DNA of 64,000 bases from assembly GCF_026745355.1 (NCBI RefSeq), contig NC_079206.1, forward strand, positions 45,838,716 to 45,902,715. Reading direction: 5' to 3'. The notes under the pieces are model-generated. The model was not told where the DNA came from. It made no database searches and saw nothing but the letters and a program-made list of their open reading frames with translations. The first letter of the stretch is position 1. Each line of letters begins with the position of its first letter. The stretch comes from Beta vulgaris subsp. vulgaris. Taxonomy: Eukaryota > Streptophyta > Magnoliopsida > Caryophyllales > Amaranthaceae. Made by a program: the position numbers and the translations under genes. Of the stretch, positions 1 through 13,400 are shown piece by piece.

Positions 1-20
1 TAGGGTGAAAGCGCGAAATT

Positions 21-1920
21 CTATCGCATTCTTCCCCCCTTAAAAGAAAAGTTACGTCCCCGTAACTCGCGTACCTCTTGGAAAAGCTCAGGGTACTTCA
101 GACGTATTGCATCTTCGGCTTCCCATGTGGCTTCCTCGATAGTTTGATTTCTCCACAACACTTTGACAATTTTGACGTCCTTATTCCTCGTACTCCGCAC
201 TTTGCGGTCTAGGATCTGGACAGGTTTCTCCTCATAGGACAAAGTTTCGTCTATCTCGACGTTGTCAGGTTTAAGGACATGTGACGCATCAGGTACGTAT
301 CTCCGGAGTTGGGATACGTGAAACACGTTATGGACCATTTCTAAGTCGTTGGGTAAATCCAGGCGATAAGCAACTTTCCCTACCCTCGCCAGTATCTCAT
401 AGGGTCCTATGAACTTAGGGCTTAGCTTCCCCTTTTTCCCGAATTGCATCACTCCTTTCATTGGGGACACCTTAAGCAATACTTTTTCCCCAACTTCGTA
501 ATTTTCATCCCTTCGTTTTTGGTCCGCAAAGGATTTCTGCTTGTCCTGTGCAGCCTTAATCTTTTCTTGGATGACTCGCACTTGATCCACTGTCTCCTGA
601 ATCATCTCAGGTCCTAACACCACTGTCTCGCTGATGTCGTTCCAACACAAAGGGCTACGACACTTTCTCCCATACAATGCTTCAAATGGTGCCATCTTAA
701 TACTAGCATGGTAGCTGTTGTTGTATGAGAATTCTATGAGGTCCAAATGGTCTTCCCATGATCCTTGGTATTCTAAAGCACATGCTCGCAACATGTCCTC
801 TAAGGTCTGAATAGTTCTTTCGGTTTGACCATCGGTAGCTGGGTGAAAGGTTGTACTCATCAATAGCTCACTACCAAATGCTTCCTGAACCATTTTCCAG
901 AAATTCGACAGGAATCAAGAGTCTCTATCTGATACTATACTTGTGGGTACTCCATGCAATCGAGTGACATTTTTCACATAAGCCTTGGCTAAGGCTTCCA
1001 TACTCCACGTATCCTTCATATGTATGAACCTTGCTGTCTTGGTTAGTCTGTCCACTATCACCCAAATGGTATTATTACCTCCCCGACTCCTAGGTAAGGC
1101 GACAACGAAGTCCATGGATATCGAATCCCATTTCCATGTCGGAATGTCTAAGGGTTGAAACTTTCCTTGAGGTCTCTTGTGTTCACTTTTGACTTTCTGG
1201 CACGTTAGGCATTTGGAAACAAACTCAGCTACTGCTCTCTTCATGCCAGGCCACCAAAACATCTTCTTGAGGTCCTTATACAACTTATCTCCCCCTGGGT
1301 GGACGGAATACGTCGTGTTATGACCCTCACTCATTATTTTCTGTTTCAACTCTTCACACTTTTGTTGCACGCACCACCTACCCTTATATCGTACGCTTCC
1401 ATCCTCATGGATCGCAAACCCCTCTGCTTTGCGCTCCTTAAGCTTTGCTTTGACTCGCTTAAGCTTCACATCCCCAGGTTGACTTGCTCTTATCTCGTCT
1501 AGGAAGTTGGGTTCGATAGTTAGGGCACTCAGCAATCTTTCTACCTCCCCTTCATGAACAACTTCTATCTGAAGTCTAGAAAATTCCTCATAGAGTTTGT
1601 CGGCAACGACTAACGTATTCAGGCGATGGCTAGACTTGCGACTTAACGCATCAGCAACGACGTTGGCTTTACCCTCATGGTACTGGATGTCTAAGTCATA
1701 GTCCTTGATGAGCTCTAACCATCTGCGTTGTCTCATGTTCAGGTCTTTCTGGATGAAGATGTATTTAAGGCTTTTGTGATCAGTGAAGATACGGCAGGTT
1801 ACCCCGTAGAGGTAGTGTCTCCAGATTTTTGAGTGCAAATACTATGGCGGCCAATTCTAGGTCATGTGTTGGGTAATTGACTTCATATGGCTTCAACTGT
1901 CGGGACGCATAAGCTATGAC
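21..1920 (-). pseudogene. pol 3' part of copy A: RNase H end, integrase, chromodomain
   Basis: Reading from 1920 down to 21, the sequence encodes the end of RNase H, the integrase zinc-binding region (paired His then a CLTC motif), the integrase core ([35 protein letters not shown]) and a C-terminal chromodomain ([11 protein letters not shown] ... VLWRNQ ... [10 protein letters not shown]). The ORF ends at a TAG at 21-23. Two lesions are visible against copy B. An extra T in the run at about 1827-1831 shifts the frame in RNase H. A TGA at 915-917 replaces the Arg codon after SDRDS; this is a CGA to TGA change typical of methyl-CpG decay. The chromodomain is expected to direct integration to particular chromatin in this family. 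The gene is also cut off from its upstream half by the element at 1921-14244. Confidence 0.9.
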
Positions 1921-4900
1921 TGTAATAGCCCTTGTTTTTAAGAGCGTTTATTTAAACGTTAAATATAATTATTAAGTTAATTATGTTTCGAAAATTCTTA
2001 TTTTATTTGAGATGTGGAATTTGAATTATTTTGTCGTGCTGTAATGTATTTATTTATTTAATTATATGAGATTATTTTTATTATTATTATTTTTATTAAA
2101 ATTATTTTGGGTCTTATGTGCGATTAAATTGTGTGGTATTTAGTCAAATAGGAAGTCAAAGTCAATTTGCCCTTGAACTCCTATACCTTCTGTCGGTTTG
2201 TTTGGATAAGAACCATAAAAACCCCAAATCTATTAACTAAACCCCATTTCCCTGTTCTTTTGCTCGATAAAACCGCAACCCCAATTGATGAAGACATGAA
2301 ACCCCAAATCCCCATATTCTCAATCTCTCTTTCCTCTGTTCGCCCGGCATCTTATGGTCACCGGAGCCGCACTCCTCCTCGCCGGTGTTCTTGCTGTGTG
2401 TGCGGTGCTGCTCGCGAGCCACCGCAACGCTGTTGTCGGTTTTCGTGACCGTATCCACCGAACACCACCGCTCCCGTCGCTGCTGTTGTTGGGGCCCGAT
2501 GTTTCTCTCTCCTCCCTCGAAACTCTATCTCCTCTGTTCGGTTTTTCCCTCCCCTGCTCGCGTAGCTGTTGTCGGTTGATTGTTGCTGCCGTTGTTGTTT
2601 GTCGCCGCTGTTATTGTGGCGGCGTTAGGTGCCGTGTTGCTGCTGCACTCCTGCCGTCGTGGCGCTGGTGGTTGAGTTCCCCCCCCCCTTCTTGACGGTA
2701 CTAATCCTTTTAACCTCTATATATCATTGGGTTGATCCTATTTATAGTTTAGAATACAATTCGATTAATGATTATGTATTGATGGTTGAGTGTGAGAATG
2801 ACTGTTGTTGAATTGTTTATTGGTTTTTGAAATACTTGGTGATGTTTGTGTTGGTTGGCTTGTGAAATTCATGGATTTAGGATGGTTGGTTATATAGTAT
2901 GATTATAGTGATGTTAAATCAATCATTGTGAATTGAAGGTTCAATATGAAAGTGTTGTCTTTGTTCATTCATGGTAAATGCTTGTTCGTTGTGATTGGAA
3001 GCCCAAATTGAGGTAAGTCTTAGAGATGAGTGATCATCTTAAGTGTGGTTTTGATAATTTGGAGAAAGATGTCAACTTTAAGTCCTTAACTTAATTTAAC
3101 GAAATCCTTAATTTAGTGGGATTAGTGGTTAACGTATAATTAATTGTAGATTGTGGCAATTTAGTTATTAATGAGTTAGTTTTATTAACTATGGATTCGA
3201 TTAATGAAGTTGTGGTTAATAAAGTATTTTAATTTGATAACTATAAACGGAATAGGATAATAAAGTCGGCTTAATTGACTAGTGATTCACTAAATGTATT
3301 AGTGTGTGTGTTTAACTACATAAATCAAAGTGAGTTAAGAATTACCTTAAAGAAGTCCATTAGATAATGACATTGTTTTAATGAGATAAACTCGCTATGT
3401 ATGACCATGAGTATGATCTGTACTTGTTTTTATTACTGATTATGTTAATGAGAACTCAGCTAATGGTATAACATGGATTATATTTAGTTACTTATAATTA
3501 ACCTATGATCGATGAAACTTGAGTTGTGTGTTTTTGGTTAACTCTCGTTAGTTAATTGTAACTAAGACTTAGTAATATTGTTGTGGATTTTTTGACATGA
3601 TTAATTACTACCAGTTGTGTTTATGTTGATAATTGGAATTGAAAAGCATATATGTATCGATTTGAAATTTGTCTTTATAAGAGTTAGACGATTATGGTTA
3701 TCTACAGGGGAAATGACTAGGTTGGATACAAGTTGCTAATTACTTTAATAGTCTTGATTAGTGGAGGATGATTTTGAATGGAGTATCATTGGGATCATGA
3801 AGGAGATTATAATATTGGAATTGTTATTCGATTGGTTAAGGATTTGAGTGCAAGATAGAAATAAGTTTATTGAGGTTTATTTATGAGTCAGCTAGCTTCA
3901 TATTCTCAATATATTTGTGGTAGCAAAATTAGGCTCTTGATTGAGGTAAGGTTGTGAGTTATGTTTAGTTGGTTTAGTTATATAATTTGGAATTATGATT
4001 ATGAATTGGGATGCAAGTCATGTAGCTAATATCATCGAAGTTATATATATAATTAAGATTAAGGAAATTAGAATGTTGAAGGTTGATAATTCTAAATGAG
4101 AATTAGTTATGATTATGTTTCTCTAGTTCAGATTAGTCTAAGTTTGGTTATGATTATCAATTGTTTTGAGGTAGTTGTTGGAGGATGACTATGTAGACGT
4201 ATATAATTCAAGATGATATGGGAAATCAAGTCATCATGCTTGGAGGTTTCACATAATTGTTATAGAGTTGATATAACCTTTATGTTCAGCTATATATTTA
4301 AATGCTCCTGTGTGTGGTATATGAATATTAGATATCATATATCGTTTATAGTAAGCCCATGATTATAGATGCATCTCTATGAGTTAGTTGTGAATTGCTA
4401 TTGGATTATTATAAAAGTATTCTTTTTGTTCAGTCATTGGAGTTTTTCGAAAATACTATGTTTCTTAAAATATGATTTGGTATAATAATGAAGAAATGAT
4501 TCAAATATGAGTTAAGACCAGATAAGGTCGAATATGGTATTATGTTATGTGTATTGAGGATTCAAGTATGAATCATAAAATATCTTATTTTATAAATATG
4601 AAAGTGAGGCATGAATAGGCACCCCGAGTTAGGGCGGGTAAAGTCCCTAGTTGTTGCCTTCCAGGAGGGGCTAATCCTGGCGTTATAGGACATGTCCGGG
4701 TAAGTCTTGCAAGCATAACAATAAAAGGCTGGGTGACGACCCTCACTAGTTTGGAGACAGCTGGTACTGCGTGGTACCCTCTCCACTCGCGTTCATGCCA
4801 AACGATCGGATTTTGTGAAAATATAGTAACTGAGTTGAAAGGTTGATTAAATGAGAATATAAAAACGTGTCATTGGTAAGAGTCGGCTTATTGAATTTTG

Positions 4901-5671
4901 TTACTATATGATTAATGAAGTATTATGGAACGTGGAATTTTGGAAATGTAATATGTATGTTCAACAAGAATATTGCTGCTAAGTATGCTATGATTGGTGT
5001 GATTGTTGAACTTATATTGATTGTGTGAGAGTCGTTTTCAAGTAAAAACCACCAAAGCATGTGTTACTCTTGTTTACGGGTTAGTACTCAGCTTTGCTGA
5101 TGTGTATATGTTGTTTTGTCATTTTGTGGCCTGTCACTTGGTGGGTGGCAGTTTTCCTAAATGTTTCAGGTTGAAGCCGAAGTTAACCTTTGCAAGTTGA
5201 AGCTGATACAAGCTGGAGTAGTATTATAGTTGCTATCGAAGTGAGGACGCTTGACTTTGTAATAGTTAATTGTTTATAATCAATAGTTTTTCTACATTTA
5301 AGAGTCGCTAGTTAGTGTCCTGATTCTCTATTGGTTGTTGCTCCGCGAAAGCGTTGAGTTGTTGAGCTTTGGGATTTGGAAATATTTTATAAATTGAATT
5401 TGCAAACAGGTTTATATTATTTTTCGCTTTAGCGTTGTCCTATTTTCAAAGGAAACTCTGCCGGATTTTCTGTAGAAATTTATGGGAATAGAGTCTGAGA
5501 ATCAGAGCGTAGTTATAATAGTTAATTTGTTTGAATAGAGTTGGGATTGAGTTCCACACTCTCCGATTTAGTTCGGTGAGTGTGATGGTAATAGTCCGGG
5601 TTACCTTGACTAGAGTTTCTTTCGCTGTGCTTAATCCTTTGTAAGCTGGTCGGGAAATTCGGGCTGTTACA
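1921..5671 (+). repeat. LTR 1 of non-coding element
   Basis: A 3751-base LTR, TGTAATAGCC to GGGCTGTTACA. It has a GC-rich block at about 2340-2690 with short chance ORFs, a long AT-rich body and a second GC-rich island at about 4610-4810. Compared with LTRs 2 and 3 it has several private 1-base losses. No recognisable protein is encoded. Confidence 0.92.
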
Positions 5672-6193
5672 AGTGGTATCAGAGCTTGAGTATTTTTGGA
5701 TACACTATGATCTCCACATCATAGTGTAGGGGTTGAATATAGGTCTAATGAATTGACTAAAGAGTTAGGTATAAATGAATCAAGCCGTATGAGTGTTTGC
5801 GCTTACGCGTGTACTATATGAATCCATTTATTTAAATGGGTATTAGTGTGTGTATATTTGCTAATGTGTATATTATTATCTTGTTATGACTTGATTGTTC
5901 ATGATATTATTTTACTTAAAAGTGTGTATTTCGAGAAAACTTGTATGATTTACTAAGTAAATGAATTTCAAACGAGATATCTGTCGATGAGATGATTGAA
6001 ATCCAATGCCAACAAGTTTGCCCCTTTTGTTTTCTTTGCTCCTTAATTTCGCGAATCAAGTTGAAGTAGAGATACAAAAGATGATGGTAGAATGGAGGCT
6101 GGCCATTCATGTCTTTGGAGCTTGAGATTTTAGTTTCATGAAAATAATTATTTGTAAGTTTCGAGGACGAAACTTATTTTAAGGGTGGTAGAA
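5672..6193 (+). other. Internal region 1 of non-coding element
   Basis: This 522-base region starts with the primer site TGGTATCAGAGC (5674-5685). An 11-bp perfect stem with loop CTCCAC follows at 5701-5728. It ends with a stem-loop (6156-6175) and the purine-rich AAGGGTGGTAGAA (6181-6193). No frame resembles gag or pol; the minus-strand 64-codon ORF is not recognised and is probably chance. Confidence 0.88.
5674..5685 (+). promoter_or_regulatory. primer binding site, internal region 1
   Basis: TGGTATCAGAGC lies two bases after LTR 1 and matches the initiator-Met tRNA primer site used by many plant LTR elements. It fixes the orientation as plus. Confidence 0.9.
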
Positions 6194-9100
6194 TATAATA
6201 GCCCTTGTTTTTAAGAGCGTTTATTTAAACGTTAAATATAATTATTAAGTTAATTATGTTTCGAAAATTCTTATTTTATTTGAGATGTGGAATTTGAATT
6301 ATTTTGTCGTGCTGTAATGTATTTATTTATTTAATTATATGAGATTATTTTTATTATTATTATTTTTATTAAAATTATTTTGGGTCTTATGTGCGATTAA
6401 ATTGTGTGGTATTTAGTCAAATAGGAAGTCAAAGTCAATTTGCCCTTGAACTCCTATACCTTCTGTCGGTTTGTTTGGATAAGAACCATAAAAACCCCAA
6501 ATCTATTAACTAAACCCCATTTCCCTGTTCTTTTGCTCGATAAAACCGAAACCCCAATTGATGATGACATGAAACCCCAAATCCCCATATTCTCAATCTC
6601 TCTTTCCTCTGTTCGCCCGGCATCTTATGGTCACCGGAGCCGCACTCCTCCTCGCCGGTGTTCTTGCTGTGTGTGCGGTGCTGCTCGCGAGCCACCGCAA
6701 CGCTGTTGTCGGTTTTCGTGACCGTATCCACCGAACACCACCGCTACCCGTCGCTGCTGTTGTTGGGGCCCGATGTTTCTCTCTCCTCCCTCGAAACTCT
6801 CTCTCCTCTGTTCGGTTTTTCCCTCCCCTGCTCGCGTAGCTGTTGTCGGTTGATTGCTGCTGCCGTTGTTGTTTGTCGCCGCTGTTATTGTGGCGGCGTT
6901 AGGTGTCGTGTTGCTGCTGCACTCCTGCCGTCGTGGCGCTGGTGGTTGAGTTCCCCCCCCCTTCTTGACGGTACTAATCCTTTTAACCTCTATATATCAT
7001 TGGGTTGATCCTATTTATAGTTTAGAATACAATTCGATTAATGATTATGTATTGATGGTTGAGTGTGAGAATGACTGTTGTTGAATTGTTTCTATTGGTT
7101 TTTGAAATACTTGGTGATGTTTGTGTTGGTTGGCTTGTGAAATTCATGGATTTAGGATGGTTGGTTATATGAGTATGATTATAGTGATGTTAAATCAATC
7201 ATTGTGAATTGAAGGTTCAATATGAAAGTGTTGTCTTTGTTCATTCATGGTAAATGCTTGTTCGTTGTGATTGGAAGCCCAAATTGAGGTAAGTCTTAGA
7301 GATGAGTGATCATCTTAAGTGTGGTTTTGATAATTTGGAGAAAGATGTCAACTTTAAGTCCTTAACTTAATTTAACGAAATCCTTAATTTAGTGGGATTA
7401 GTGGTTAACGTATAATTAATTGTAGATTGTGGCAATTTAGTTATTAATGAGTTAGTTTTATTAACTATGGATTCGATTAATGAAGTTGTGGTTAATAAAG
7501 TATTTTAATTTGATAACTATAAACGGAATAGGATAATAAAGTCGGCTTAATTGACTAGTGATTCACTAAAGTGTATTAGTGTGTGTGTTTAACTACATAA
7601 ATCAAAGTGAGTTAAGAATTACCTTAAAGAAGTTCCACCTAGATAATGACATTGTTTTAATGAGATAAATCGCTATGTATGACCATGAGTATGATCTGTA
7701 ATTGTTTTTATTACTGATTATGTTAATGAGAACTCAGCTAATGGTATAACATGGATTATATTTAGTTACTTATAATTAACCTATGATCGATGAAACTTGA
7801 GTTGTGTGTTTTTGGTTAACTCTCGTTAGTTAATTGTAACTAAGAGACTTAGTAATATTGTTGTGGGATTTTTTTGACATGATTAATTACTACCAGTTGT
7901 GTTTATGTTGATAATTGGAATTGAAAAGCATATATGTATCGATTTGAAATTTGTCTTTATAAGAGTTAGACGATTATGGTTATCTACAGGGGAAATGACT
8001 AGGTTGGATACAAGTTGCTAATTACTTTAATAGTCTTGATTAGTGGAGGATGATTTTGAATGGAGTATCATTGGGATCATGAAGGAGATTATAATATTGG
8101 AATTGTTATTCGATTGGTTAAGGATTTGAGTGCAAGATAGAAATAAGTTTATTGAGGTTTATTTATGAGTCAAGCTAGCTTCATATTCTCAATATATTTG
8201 TGGTAGCAAAATTATGTTCTTGATTGAGGTAAGGTTGTGAGTTATGTTTAGTTGAGTTAGTTATATAATTTGGAATTGTGATTATGAATTGGGATGCAAG
8301 TCAATGTAGCTAATATCATCGAAGTTATAGATACTAATTAAAAGATTAAGGAAATTAGAATGTTGAAGGTTGATAATTTCTAAATCGAGAATTAGTTATG
8401 ATTATGTTCTCTAGTTCAGATTAGTCTAAGTTGGTTATGGATTATCAAAGTTGTTTTGAGGTAGTTGTTGGAGGATGACTATGTAGACGTATATAATTCA
8501 AGATGATATGGGAAATCAAGTCATCATGCTTGGAGGTTTCACATAATTGTTATAGAGTTGATATAACCTTTATGTTCAGCTATATATTTAAATGCTCCTG
8601 TGTGTGGTATATGAATATTAAATATATATCGTTTATAGTAAAGCCCATGATTATAGATGCATCTCTATGAGTTAGTTGTGAATTGCTATTGGATTATTAT
8701 AAAAGTATTCTTTTTGTTCAGTCATTGGAGTTTTTCGAAAATACTATGTTTCTTAAAATATGATTTAGTACGATAATGAGGAAATGATTCAAATATGAGT
8801 TAAGACCAGATAAGGTCGAATATGGTATTATGTTATGTGTATTGAGGATTCAAGTATGAATCATAAAATATCTTATTTTATAAATATGAAAGTGAGGCAT
8901 GAATAGGCACCCGAGTTAGGGCGGGTAAGTCCCTAGTTGTTGCCTTCCAGGAGGGGCTAATCCTGGCGTTATAGGACATGTCCGGGTAAGTCTTGCAAGC
9001 ATAACAATAAAAGGCTGGGTGACGACCCTCACTAGTTTGGAGACAGCTGGTACTGCGTGGTACCCCTCTCCACTCGCGTTCATGCCAAACGATCGGATTT

Positions 9101-9960
9101 TGTGAAAATATAGTAACTGAGTTGAAAGGTTGATTAAATGAGAATATAAAAACGTGTCATTGGCAAGAGTCGTCTTATTGAATTTTGTTACTATATGATT
9201 AATGAAGTATTATGGAACGTGGAATTTTGGAAATGTAATATGTATGTTCAACAAGAATATTGCTGCTAAGTATGCTATGATTGGTGTGATTGTTGAACTT
9301 ATATTGATTGTGTGAGAGTCGTTTTCAAGTAAAAACCACCAAAGCATGTGTTACTCTTGTTTACGGGTTAGTACTCAGCTTTGCTGATGTGTATATGTTG
9401 TTTTGTCATTTTTGTGGCCTGTCACTTGGTGGGTGGCAGTTTTCCTAAATGTTTCAGGTTGAAGCCGAAAGTTAACCTTTGCAAGTTGAAGCTGATACAA
9501 GCTGGAGTAGTATTATAGTTGCTATCGAAGTGAGGACGCTTGACTTTGTAATAGTTAATTGTTTATAATCTATAGTTATTTCTACATTTAAGAGTCGCTA
9601 GTTAGTGTTCCTGATTCTCTATTGGTTGTTGCTCCGCGAAAGCGTTGAGATTGTTGAGCTTTGGGATTTGGAAATATTTTATAATTGAATTTGCAAACAG
9701 GTTTATATTATTTTCGCTTTAGCGTTGTCCTATTTTCAAAGGAAACTCTGCCGGATTTTCTGTAGAAATTTATGGGAATAGAGTCTGAGAATCAGAGCGT
9801 AGTTATAATAGTTAATTGTTTGAATAGAGTTGGGATTGAGTTCCACACTCTCCGATTTAGTTCGGTGAGTGTGATGGTAATAGTCCGGGTTACCTTGACT
9901 AGAGTTTCTTTCGCTGTGCTTAATCCTTTGTAAGCTGGTCGGGAAATTCGGGCTGTTACA
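6194..9960 (+). repeat. LTR 2 (central) of non-coding element
   Basis: A 3767-base LTR that begins TATAATAGCCC rather than TGTAATAGCCC, so its first dinucleotide is mutated. It ends GGGCTGTTACA. It is near-identical to LTR 3 and serves both internal regions. Confidence 0.92.
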
Positions 9961-10484
9961 AGTGGTATCAGAGCTTGAGTAGTTTTTGGATACACTATGA
10001 TCTCCACATCATAGTGTAGGGGTTGAATATAGGTCTAATGAATTGACTAAAGAGTTAGGTATAAATGAATCAAGCCGTATGAGTGTTTGCGCTTACGCGT
10101 GTACTATATGAATCCATTTATTTAAATGGGTATTACGTGTGTGTATATTTGCTAATGTGTATATTATTATCTTGTTATGACTTGATTGTTCATGATATTA
10201 TTTTACTTAAAAGTGTGTATTTCGAGAAAACTTGTATGATTTACTAAGTAAATGAATTTCAAACGAGATCTCTGTCGATGAGATGATTGAAATCCAATGC
10301 CAACAAGTTTGCCCCTTTTGTTTTCTTTGCTCCTTGATTTCGCGAATCAAGTTGAAGTAGAGATACAAAAGATGATGGTAGAATGGAGGCTGGCCATTCA
10401 TGTCTTTGGAGCTTGAGATTTTAGTTTCATGAAAATAATTATTTGTAAGTTTCGAGGACGAAACTTATTTTAAGGGTGGTAGAA
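9961..10484 (+). other. Internal region 2 of non-coding element
   Basis: This 524-base region is near-identical to internal region 1: primer site 9963-9974, the 11-bp stem-loop at 9991-10018, the pre-PPT stem-loop at 10447-10466 and AAGGGTGGTAGAA at 10472-10484. It is non-coding. Confidence 0.88.
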
Positions 10485-13400
10485 TGTAATAGCCCTTGTT
10501 TTTAAGAGCGTTTATTTAAACGTTAAATATAATTATTAAGTTAATCATGTTTCGAAAATTCTTATTTTATTTGAGATGTGGAATTTGAATTATTTTGTCG
10601 TGCTGTATATTTATTTATTTAATTATATGAGATTATTTTTATTATTATTATTTTTATTAAAATTATTTTGGGTCTTATGTGCGATTAAATTGTGTGGTAT
10701 TTAGTCAAATAGGAAGTCAAAGTCAATTTGCCCTTGAACTCCTATACCTTCTGTCGGTTTGTTTGGATAAGAACCATAAAAACCCAAATCTATTAACTAA
10801 ACCCCATTTCCCTGTTCTTTTGCTCGATAAAACCGAAACCCCAATTGATGAAGACATGAAACCCCAAATCCCCATATTCTCAATCTCTCTTTCCTCTGTT
10901 GCCCGGCATCTTATGGTCACCGGAGCCGCGCTCCTCCTCGCCGGTGTTCTTGCTGTGTGTGCGGTGCTGCTCGCGAGCCACCGCAAGCGTTGTCGTTTTC
11001 GTGACCGTATCCACCGAACACCACCGCTACCCGTCGCTGCTGTTGTTGGGGCCGATGTTTCTCTCTCCTCCCTCGAAACTCTATCTCCTCTGTTCGGTTT
11101 TTCCCTCCCCTGCTCGCGTAGCTGTTGTCGGTTGATTGCTGCTGCCGTTGTTGTTTGTCGCCGCTGTTATTGTGGCGGCGTTAGGTGCCGTGTTGCTGCT
11201 GCACTCCTGCCGTCGTGGCGCTGGTGGTTGAGTTCCCCCCCCTTCTTGACGGTACTAATCCTTTTAACCTCTATATATCATTGGGTTGATCCTATTTATA
11301 GTTTAGAATACAATTCGATTAATGATTATGTATTGATGGTTGAGTGTGAGAATGACTGTTGTTGAATTGTTTCTATTGGTTTTTGAAATACTTGGTGATG
11401 TTTGTGTTGGTTGGCTTGTGAAATTCATGGATTTAGGATGGTTGGTTATATGAGTATGATTATAGTGATGTTAAATCAATCATTGTGAATTGAAGGTTCA
11501 ATATGAAAGTGTTGTCTTTGTTCATTCATGGTAAATGCTTGTTCGTTGTGATTGGAAGCCCAAATTGAGGTAAGTCTTAGAGATGAGTGATCATCTTAAG
11601 TGTGGTTTTGATAATTTGGAGAAAGATGTCAACTTTAAGTCCTTAACTTAATTTAACGAAATCCTTAATTTAGTGGGATTAGTGGTTAACGTATAATTAA
11701 TTGTAGATTGTGGCAATTTAGTTATTAATGAGTTAGTTTTATTAACTATGGATTCGATTAATGAAGTTGTGGTTAATAAAGTATTTTAATTTGATAACTA
11801 TAAACGGAATAGGATAATAAAGTCGGCTTAATTGACTAGTGATTCACTAAAGTGTATTAGTGTGTGTGTTTAACTACATAAATCAAAGTGAGTTAAGAAT
11901 TACCTTAAAGAAGTTCCACCTAGATAATGACATTGTTTTAATGAGATAAACTCGCTATGTATGACCATGAGTATGATCTGTAATTGTTTTTATTACTGAT
12001 TATGTTAATGAGAACTCAGCTAATGGTATAACATGGATTATATTTAGTTACTTATAATTAACCTATGATCGATGAAACTTGAGTTGTGTGTTTTTGGTTA
12101 ACTCTCATTAGTTAATTGTAACTAAGAGACTTAGTAATATTGTTGTGGGATTTTTTTTGACATGATTAATTACTACCAGTTGTGTTTATGTTGATAATTG
12201 GAATTGAAAAGCATATATGTATCGATTTGAAATTTGTCTTTATAAGAGTTAGACGATTATGGTTATCTACAGGGGAAATGACTAGGTTGGATACAAGTTG
12301 CTAATTACTTTAATAGTCTTGATTAGTGGAGGATGATTTTGAATGGAGTATCATTGGGGATCATGAAGGAGATTATAATATTGGAATTGTTATTCGATTG
12401 GTTAAGGATTTGAGTGCAAGATAGAAATAAGTTTATTGAGGTTTATTTATGAGTCAAGCTAGCTTCATATTCTCAATATATTTGTGGTAGCAAAATTATG
12501 TTCTTGATTGAGGTAAGGTTGTGAGTTATGTTTAGTTGAGTTAGTTATATAATTTGGAATTGTGATTATGAATTGGGATGCAAGTCAATGTAGCTAATAT
12601 CATCGAAGTTATAGATACTAATTAAAGATTAAGGAAATTAGAATGTTGAAGGTTGATAATTTCTAAATCGAGAATTAGTTATGATTATGTTCTCTAGTTC
12701 AGATTAGTCTAAGTTGGTTATGGATTATCAAAGTTGTTTTGAGGTAGTTGTTGGAGGATGACTATGTAGACGTATATAATTCAAGATGATATGGGAAATC
12801 AAGTCATCATGCTTGGAGGTTTCACATAATTGTTATAGAGTTGATATAACCTTTATGTTCAGCTATATATTTAAATGCTCCTGTGTGTGGTATATGAATA
12901 TTAGATATCATATATCGTTTATAGTAAAGCCCATGATTATAGATGCATCTCTATGAGTTAGTTGTGAATTGCTATTGGATTATTATAAAAGTATTCTTTT
13001 TGTTCAGTCATTGGAGTTTTTCGAAAATACTATGTTTCTTAAAATATGATTTAGTACGATAATGAGGAAATGATTCAAATATGAGTTAAGACCAGATAAG
13101 GTCGAATATGGTATTATGTTATGTGTATTGAGGATTCAAGTATGAATCATAAAATATCTTATTTTATAAATATGAAAGTGAGGCATGAATAGGCACCCCG
13201 AGTTAGGGCGGGTAAAGTCCCTAGTTGTTGCCTTCCAGGAGGGGCTAATCCCTGGCGTTATAGGACATGTCCGGGTAAGTCTTGCAAGCATAAAATAAAA
13301 GGCTGGGTGACGACCCTCACTAGTTTGGAGACAGCTGGTACTGCGTGGTACCCCTCTCCACTCGCGTTCATGCCAAACGATCGGATTTTGTGAAAATATA

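Noticed and set aside
2167..2811. Short overlapping ORFs in the GC-rich part of LTR 1 (and 6440-7008 in LTR 2)
   Set aside because: Several frames are open at once on both strands and the frames are not kept among the three LTRs, so GC content explains them.
5916..6110. 64-codon minus-strand ORF in the internal regions (also 10207-10401)
   Set aside because: It is conserved only because the two internal regions are near-identical. It runs against the element and resembles nothing.
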